Shown piece by piece: positions 59,386-64,000 of a stretch of DNA of 64,000 nucleotides. Below the pieces are notes generated by a model. It was given only the letters and a program-made list of their open reading frames with translations, was not told the DNA's origin and did not search any database. Position numbers and translations under genes: made by a program. Position 1 is the first letter of the stretch; every line of letters starts with the position of its first letter. This DNA comes from Streptomyces sp. NBC_01276 (lineage in GTDB: Bacteria; Actinomycetota; Actinomycetes; Streptomycetales; Streptomycetaceae): the NCBI RefSeq assembly GCF_041435355.1, contig NZ_CP108442.1:8058501-8122500 (forward strand), in the 5' to 3' direction.

Positions 59386-60840
59386 CTACGCGGTCTTGGG
59401 GCCGCAGCGCATGCCGATGTAGACGCAGCCCGTGCCGTCGGGCAGCGTGGAGAAGACCACGGGCATGTAGTCCTCGCTGAACGCCGCGCCCACCCCCGTA
59501 CCGGCGAAGACCGTCTCCGTCACCGGCAGCAGGTCGATCCGGAGCGGTTCGGAGAAGTCCTTCATGCCGTCGACGAATTCGTACAGCGCGTGGCCCGCGC
59601 CGTCCCGCTCCGTCACGGTGATGACCACGCCCTCGCGCCGGTAGGTGCCGACCAGCGGCGCGAAGTCGACCGAGGGCGGCTGGGCCGGCGGGGCGAAGGG
59701 CTCGGGCATGGTCACCCCGGCCAGTTCGGCGAGGAGTTCGCGGTAGAGCGCCGCGTACACCTCCCGCGCGCCACCGCCGTTGGTGAGCAGCGCCACCGCG
59801 ACGCCCGCCGCCGGCACCACGCGCAGGTAGCCGTACTGCCCGATGGAGGCGCCGTCGTGCCCGTAGCCCTGGACGCCGTTCCAGTCGTACAGGGTCCAAC
59901 CCAGGCCCCAGCCGTCCGAGCTGACCGTCCATTTGTCGGGACAGTCCACCACCCGGCGCTGCATCAGCGCGACCGCCTGCTCGGAGAGGATGCGCGTGCC
60001 GTCCTCGGCCACGCCGCCGGCCAGGTGCATCCGGGCGAGCCGGGCGAGGTCCCCCGCGGTGGCGATGACCCTGCCGTAGGGGCCCGCCGAACGGGGCATC
60101 ATGTCCCATTCCGGTGCCGGGTCCGGTTCCTGGCCCGCCTCGCCCAGGTGCCCCATGGCCGCGCGGAACCGCAGCGCCTCCTCGGGCAGCGTCATGGTGT
60201 GCGTGAGGCCGAGGGGGGTCAGGAGCAGGTCCTTCAGAGCCTGGTCCCAGACCTTGCCGGTCACCACCTCGATGATCCGGCCCAGCACGTTGTAGCCGAC
60301 GCTGCTGTAGGAGATCGCGGTGCCGGGCGGGCAATCGAGCGCCACGCCCTTCGCCGCCTCGACGTACTTGGCGAGGCAGTCGTCACCGCGCCCGCTGTCG
60401 TGGGTGAAGTCGCAGGTGAGACCGCCGGTGTGGCTGAGCAGCTGACGTGTGGTGATCGCCCCGGTCGCCTCGGGGTCGGCGACCGAGAACTCCGGAAGTA
60501 CGTCGACGACCGGGGCGTCCAGGTCCAGTTCACCCGATTCTGCGAGCTGCATGACCAGGGTGGCGGTGTAGACCTTGGCTATCGAGCCCATCTGGAAGAC
60601 CGTGTCGGTCGTCGCCTCCACGCCCGTTCCGCGGTGCAGCACGCCGCTGGCCAGTTCGTGGACGGTCCCGTCGACGAGCAGCGCGAGGGATGCGCCCGGG
60701 ACGTGGTGCTTGGCGCGCAGTGCGTCGAGGCGCGCCTGCCAGTGGGCGAGGTCCAGGTTCCGGCAGGCGGAATCCCGGGAACCCCACGCGCCCTTGGCAT
60801 CCCGGCTGCCCTGCTCGTCCCGGCTCACGTTCTTCGGCAT
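59386..60840 (-). CDS. Class C beta-lactamase-like serine hydrolase
   Basis: A 484-residue penicillin-binding/beta-lactamase-fold hydrolase. The active-site tetrad is SIAK (Ser86, Lys89). The second motif is YSS (SYSSVGYNVLG), and HDGASIGQYG resembles the third (H-x-G) motif of this group. A C-terminal lipocalin-like domain of about 110 residues follows (FAPLVGTYRREGVVITVTER). There is no signal peptide, so it is likely a cytoplasmic esterase/peptidase rather than a resistance enzyme. GAGGGGGAG precedes the ATG. Nested palindromes lie just upstream. Confidence 0.85.
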   Translation of the reverse strand: MPKNVSRDEQGSRDAKGAWGSRDSACRNLDLAHWQARLDALRAKHHVPGASLALLVDGTVHELASGVLHRGTGVEATTDTVFQMGSIAKVYTATLVMQLAESGELDLDAPVVDVLPEFSVADPEATGAITTRQLLSHTGGLTCDFTHDSGRGDDCLAKYVEAAKGVALDCPPGTAISYSSVGYNVLGRIIEVVTGKVWDQALKDLLLTPLGLTHTMTLPEEALRFRAAMGHLGEAGQEPDPAPEWDMMPRSAGPYGRVIATAGDLARLARMHLAGGVAEDGTRILSEQAVALMQRRVVDCPDKWTVSSDGWGLGWTLYDWNGVQGYGHDGASIGQYGYLRVVPAAGVAVALLTNGGGAREVYAALYRELLAELAGVTMPEPFAPPAQPPSVDFAPLVGTYRREGVVITVTERDGAGHALYEFVDGMKDFSEPLRIDLLPVTETVFAGTGVGAAFSEDYMPVVFSTLPDGTGCVYIGMRCGPKTA

Positions 60841-60856
60841 GTCTGCTCCCCCTCGA

Positions 60857-60934
60857 TGCGTACAGCGTCCTCTCAGTGTGAACACTGTACGCATGGGGGA
60901 CGGTGTACGCAAGAGGCGTACATCGTCCCCCATC
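60857..60934. promoter_or_regulatory. Two nested operator-like palindromes
   Basis: First: ATGCGTACAG (60857-60866) and CTGTACGCAT (60886-60895), perfect arms 19 bases apart, enclosing AGTGT-GA-ACACT. Second: ATGGGGGACG (60894-60903) and CGTCCCCCAT (60925-60934), enclosing TGTACGC and GCGTACA around AAGAG. The GCGTAC core occurs four times. The set lies 17 bases before the beta-lactamase-like start and fits an operator for a TetR-like repressor, none of which is encoded nearby. The rest of the gap to 61154 holds nothing recognised. Confidence 0.75.
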
Positions 60935-61154
60935 AATCCTGCGTCCCTGGGAACGCCCCGTCCGCCACCCCCTTTCCACCACCGAGGCACGCCCGGACCG
61001 CATCACGCCACAGACGCTGCCGCGCCGTGGCGCAGGCAACGGCGGGAAGGCCCGGCGCTGGGTCAAACGAAGTCGGTTCCGTCGCGGCGATGAGTTTGCG
61101 GGCGCCCGCTGGTCTATCTCTTGACGGAGACAACCCACTCACCAGGAGCAAGCC

Positions 61155-61799
61155 ATGGGCCTCATCGACATCGAGATGTTCGCGACCCTCGACCTCGTCG
61201 GGCAGGCGCCCGGCGGACCCGACGAGGACCCGGTGGGGTTCCCGTTCGGCGGCTGGCAGGCGCCCCTGCTGGACGAGGTCGCCGGGGCGCAGGTCGATGC
61301 CGCGTACGAGGGCACGGACGCCCTCCTGCTCGGCCGGCGCACGTACGACATCTTCGCCGCCTACTGGCCGCACCAGGAGGGCGGCGAGGACAACGAGTTC
61401 GCCACGCTCTTCAACAGCGTCCCCAAGTACGTGGCCTCGCGCGGCAAGCCCGACCTCTCATGGGCCGGATCCACGCAGCTCGGGCCGGACCTCGCCGACG
61501 CGGTGCGAGAGATCCGTGACCGGCACCAGCACGTGAAGGTCGTAGGGAGCCTGGACCTCGTGCAGACCCTCCTGCGCGAGAAGCTCTTCGACCGCCTCGA
61601 CCTCTGGCTGCACCCGATCGTGCTCGGCGTCGGCAAGAAGGTCTTCGACGGCGGCGCGGTACCCACCAACCTCACGCTCCTCGCACCCCCGGCAGCCGGC
61701 CCCAAGGGCACCGTCCATCTGCGCTACGGGCTCGCCGACGGCATCCCCGCGACGGGGGACATGAGCGCACCCGACCGCGGCCTCGGAAGCGACGGCTGA
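61155..61799 (+). CDS. RibD C-terminal/dihydrofolate reductase-like protein
   Basis: A 214-residue protein of the RibD-C/DHFR-like family: a MFATLDLVG strand at the N terminus, then GTDALLLGRRTYDIFAAYWP, YVASRGKPDLSW, and VVGSLDLVQTLLREKLFDRL with LHPIVLGVGKKVFDGG. NADPH binding is expected; the substrate is unknown, and these proteins are usually not true DHFR or riboflavin enzymes. AGGAGCAAGCC precedes the ATG. Confidence 0.9.
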   Translation: MGLIDIEMFATLDLVGQAPGGPDEDPVGFPFGGWQAPLLDEVAGAQVDAAYEGTDALLLGRRTYDIFAAYWPHQEGGEDNEFATLFNSVPKYVASRGKPDLSWAGSTQLGPDLADAVREIRDRHQHVKVVGSLDLVQTLLREKLFDRLDLWLHPIVLGVGKKVFDGGAVPTNLTLLAPPAAGPKGTVHLRYGLADGIPATGDMSAPDRGLGSDG

Positions 61800-61902
61800 G
61801 CCACCCGGCCCGCGCCTGGTGGGCCTTTACACCGGGAAGCGGGCACCGCAAAAATAGGGCGGCGAACCGGAGCCCCGGAGCCGGACGTACTCCCGGGCCC
61901 TG

Positions 61903-64000
61903 TCACGGGTGCCGCCCCTCCTGGGCGTAGCGCAGCAGGAGCAGGGCGATGTCGTCGGTACGGGGGGCTCCGCCGAGGGCCTGGCCGATGAGCTCGTCCG
62001 CCAGCGTGCTCAGCGGGTGGCGTTGGTGGGTCGCGGTGATGCGGGCGGCGACGGCCGCGATGCCGTCTTCCAGGTCCTCGCCGGGAACCTCTACCAGCCC
62101 GTCGGTGTACAGGGCGAGCAGGGTGCCCGGCTCGAACGGGATCTCGACGGCCGTGTAAGAAGCGTCCGGATCGATGCCGAGGAGCAGTCCGGGCGGCAGG
62201 TGCAGCATCTTCGCCGGGGCGCCGGCGTGGCGCAGCAGCGGGGGCGGGTGGCCGGCGGTGGCGAGGTGGGCGGTGCGGGCCGCGAGGTCGATGTGGGCGT
62301 ACACGCAGCTGGTGAACAGCCCGGGTTCGAGGTCGGTCAGGAGGCGGTTGGTGCGGGCGAGGACCTCCGCCGGATGTGCTCCGGCGGTGGCGTGGACGGC
62401 TGTGCGGACCTGGCCCATGAGGGCGGCGGCGTTCACGTTGTGGCCCTGGACGTCGCCGACGGCGGCGGCGACGGTGGTGTCGTCGATCCGGATGAGGTCG
62501 TAGAAGTCGCCGCCGATGTCGAGCCCGTGCGCCGCAGGCAGGTAGCTGGCGGCCACTTCGAGGTGCGGGACGCCGGGCAGGGCGTGCGGCAGCAGGCCGG
62601 TCTGCAGGCTGTGGGCGAGCTGGTGGGTGGAGTCGTAGAGCCGGGCGCGGTCCAGGGCCTGGGCGATGAGTCCGGCGAGGGAGGTCAGGATCGCCCGTTC
62701 ACCGGGGACGAACGGATGGGGACGGGCGTAGGCCAGGATCAGGGTGCCGATGGGCCGGCCGGACGCGGTGAGGGGCAGGAAGGCCCACGCCGCCATGTCG
62801 TCCCCGATCAGGACGTTCGGGAAGGCGGCTGCCAGCTCGTCGGCGGTCGCGAAGAACAGGGGCTCGCCCGTGCGCAGGCCATGGGTGCTGGCCGTGTGGA
62901 TGCTGAGCGGGATGCCGTCGTAGCGGGCCATGAGCTCGGCCGTGTAGCCGCGGAAGCCGACGATGCGCAGGCGCTGCTCCTCGGCCACCAAAAGGGCCAG
63001 GGCCTGGGCGCCGAGCGCGGGGACGAGCATATCGGCGGCCTGGTCGACGACGTCGCGGGCGTGGACGGCCTCCGTGAGGGCGGCCGCCAGGTGCATGAGC
63101 TGGTAGAGGGCGGTGGCCCGGCTCGGTGAGGGCTCCGCGGGGACGGCACTCGGCGCGGTGGGCGGCGGGAGGGGCTCATCGGCGGTGACCGGGGTGATGC
63201 GCACGCTGATCCCGGTGTCGTCCGGGTAGAGGTCGAAGCGCAGGTAGCGGCCGATCGGGGGCGCGGCGGTGAAGCTGCGTGGCAGCCGGCTGATCGCTGC
63301 GGCCCGGTAGTGGTCCTCGATGACGGGGGTGTCCATCCAGGGCAGTGCTTCCCAGGGGAGGGCTCCGCGGAGCCGGGAGACGGGTGCGCCCAGCATCTCT
63401 GCCGCCTCGGCGGTGATGAAGGTGATGGTGCCGTTCAGATCGAGTGCGCAGTTGCCTCCGGGCAGCCGGCGGATGAAGGCCATGGCGGCGGCGGCCTCGG
63501 CCGGTCCGGGCGTGGGAGGGGGAAGCGGTCGCAGCATGACCGGGTGCGCCGGCGGACGGACGGGGTGTCCGGCGTCGGCGGCCCGGCGCAGGTGGTTCGC
63601 GAGACGGCCGCAGGCCGAGTCCACGGCGTCGCGTTCCCGGGCGGTCAGGTAGGGCGCGTGGGAGCCGGGCCACATGAGGACGAGACCGGCCCCCGTGGGC
63701 TCCGCGGCCTCGGGCACCGGGTCGGGGACGAGCGGGGCGGCGGCGAGGGCGAAGTCGTACGGCAGGACCAGGCCGAGGCGCGGGTAGCGCCGGGCGGTCT
63801 CCTCCTGGCCGCCCAGCCAGACGAACCGTCCTTCGCGGACCGCGTCGGCCACCGGGATGGCATCGTCCACGACCACCCGGGACCAGGGCAGCGCGAACTC
63901 ACGGGCCAGGCCCAGGGTCATCGCCAGATGCAGGACGCGCCGGGCGGGGTCGGGCAGGTAGAGCATGCCGATGGACGCCCCCGCAGTCGCGCAGACCCGG
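61903..64000 (-). CDS. Multi-sensor SpoIIE/PP2C phosphatase (5' end outside window)
   Basis: The 3' 699 codons of a large phosphatase; the frame is open to the window edge and still reads protein-like (AGASIGMLYLPDPARRVLHLAM), so the start lies outside. Order of visible domains: GAF-like, PAS-like (GGNCALDLNGTITFITAEAAEM), second GAF (PALGAQALALLVAEEQRLRI), then PP2C/SpoIIE with HGLDIGGDFYDLIRID, AVGDVQGHNVNAAALMGQ, LALYTDGLVEVPG and a C-terminal DDIALLLLR. The metal-binding Asp residues are intact. It would dephosphorylate a STAS antagonist in response to signals sensed by the GAF/PAS units. Confidence 0.88.
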   Translation of the reverse strand, partial: RVCATAGASIGMLYLPDPARRVLHLAMTLGLAREFALPWSRVVVDDAIPVADAVREGRFVWLGGQEETARRYPRLGLVLPYDFALAAAPLVPDPVPEAAEPTGAGLVLMWPGSHAPYLTARERDAVDSACGRLANHLRRAADAGHPVRPPAHPVMLRPLPPPTPGPAEAAAAMAFIRRLPGGNCALDLNGTITFITAEAAEMLGAPVSRLRGALPWEALPWMDTPVIEDHYRAAAISRLPRSFTAAPPIGRYLRFDLYPDDTGISVRITPVTADEPLPPPTAPSAVPAEPSPSRATALYQLMHLAAALTEAVHARDVVDQAADMLVPALGAQALALLVAEEQRLRIVGFRGYTAELMARYDGIPLSIHTASTHGLRTGEPLFFATADELAAAFPNVLIGDDMAAWAFLPLTASGRPIGTLILAYARPHPFVPGERAILTSLAGLIAQALDRARLYDSTHQLAHSLQTGLLPHALPGVPHLEVAASYLPAAHGLDIGGDFYDLIRIDDTTVAAAVGDVQGHNVNAAALMGQVRTAVHATAGAHPAEVLARTNRLLTDLEPGLFTSCVYAHIDLAARTAHLATAGHPPPLLRHAGAPAKMLHLPPGLLLGIDPDASYTAVEIPFEPGTLLALYTDGLVEVPGEDLEDGIAAVAARITATHQRHPLSTLADELIGQALGGAPRTDDIALLLLRYAQEGRHP

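Noticed and set aside
59386..60840. Antibiotic-resistance beta-lactamase.
   Set aside because: SxxK is present, but there is no signal peptide and a C-terminal lipocalin-like domain follows, which fits esterase/peptidase-like homologues better.
1..64000. CRISPR arrays, tRNA and rRNA genes, prophage or plasmid origin.
   Set aside because: No regularly spaced repeats, cloverleaf or rRNA-like sequence was found on reading. The label plasmid stabilization for the protein at 30132 does not by itself indicate a plasmid.

Overview
The window is high-GC actinobacterial DNA, almost certainly from a Streptomyces chromosome. The signs are strong G/C preference at third codon positions, GTG/TTG starts, short GTGA/ATGA overlaps, an actinobacterial gas-vesicle cluster, a mycothione reductase remnant, SpoIIE/RsbW/STAS regulators and Streptomyces families such as DUF5133 and DUF6479. 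Few core genes are present and many are broken, which fits an accessory or arm region; this placement is inferred from content. Functions are assigned from recognisable motifs, without database searches.

Layout. 0-5 kb: methyltransferase, IS5-type transposase remnant, secreted protein, a coupled operon of ArsR regulator, DUF2071 protein, membrane-anchored methyltransferase-like protein and membrane protein, then an SGNH hydrolase. 5-8 kb: VOC protein, STAS and RsbW-like regulators, a CBM48 remnant. 8.6-15.2 kb: gas vesicles, with gvpO-A-F-G-J-L-S-K on the minus strand and gvpY/gvpZ-like genes divergent; then a CsbD-like gene with a SigB-type promoter. 16-20 kb: F420-type oxidoreductase, TPP-dependent pyruvate oxidase-like enzyme, and the abutting remains of two convergent redox genes. 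20-27.5 kb: lectin-domain secreted protein, PucR-type regulator, cupin, DUF5133, PGM1-like ATP-grasp ligase, small proteins, hemerythrin. 27.6-39 kb: intact stress-type genes mixed with decayed dehydrogenase, M20 hydrolase, decarboxylase and mycothione reductase genes. 39.5-50 kb: MscS channel, VOC protein, RsbW-like kinase, YjbQ, Ser/Thr kinase, a PAP2-DAGK / YihY / PAP2 lipid operon, and a Tat-exported erythromycin-esterase-like protein. 50.5-59.4 kb: NlpC/P60 protein, SPFH protein, and a giant TPR-CHAT protease divergent from two coupled genes. 59.4-64 kb: beta-lactamase-like protein behind nested palindromes, RibD-type reductase, and a partial SpoIIE phosphatase.

Two themes stand out. First, much of the content is envelope and stress biology: gas vesicles, phosphatidate and DAG metabolism, SPFH and MscS, CsbD, GlsB and hemerythrin proteins, and partner-switching regulators. 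Second, redox and catabolic genes have been trimmed by deletions and frameshifts while small stress genes survive.

The best candidate for an undescribed system is the TPR-CHAT locus at 53-59.4 kb. It joins a roughly 1630-residue caspase-fold protein to a small Cys-pair protein and a multi-pass membrane protein. A ten-G tract directly after an ATG with a ribosome site puts that ATG one base out of frame with the CHAT reading frame. This looks like a contingency-type translational switch, or a homopolymer sequencing error, and reads can tell them apart.
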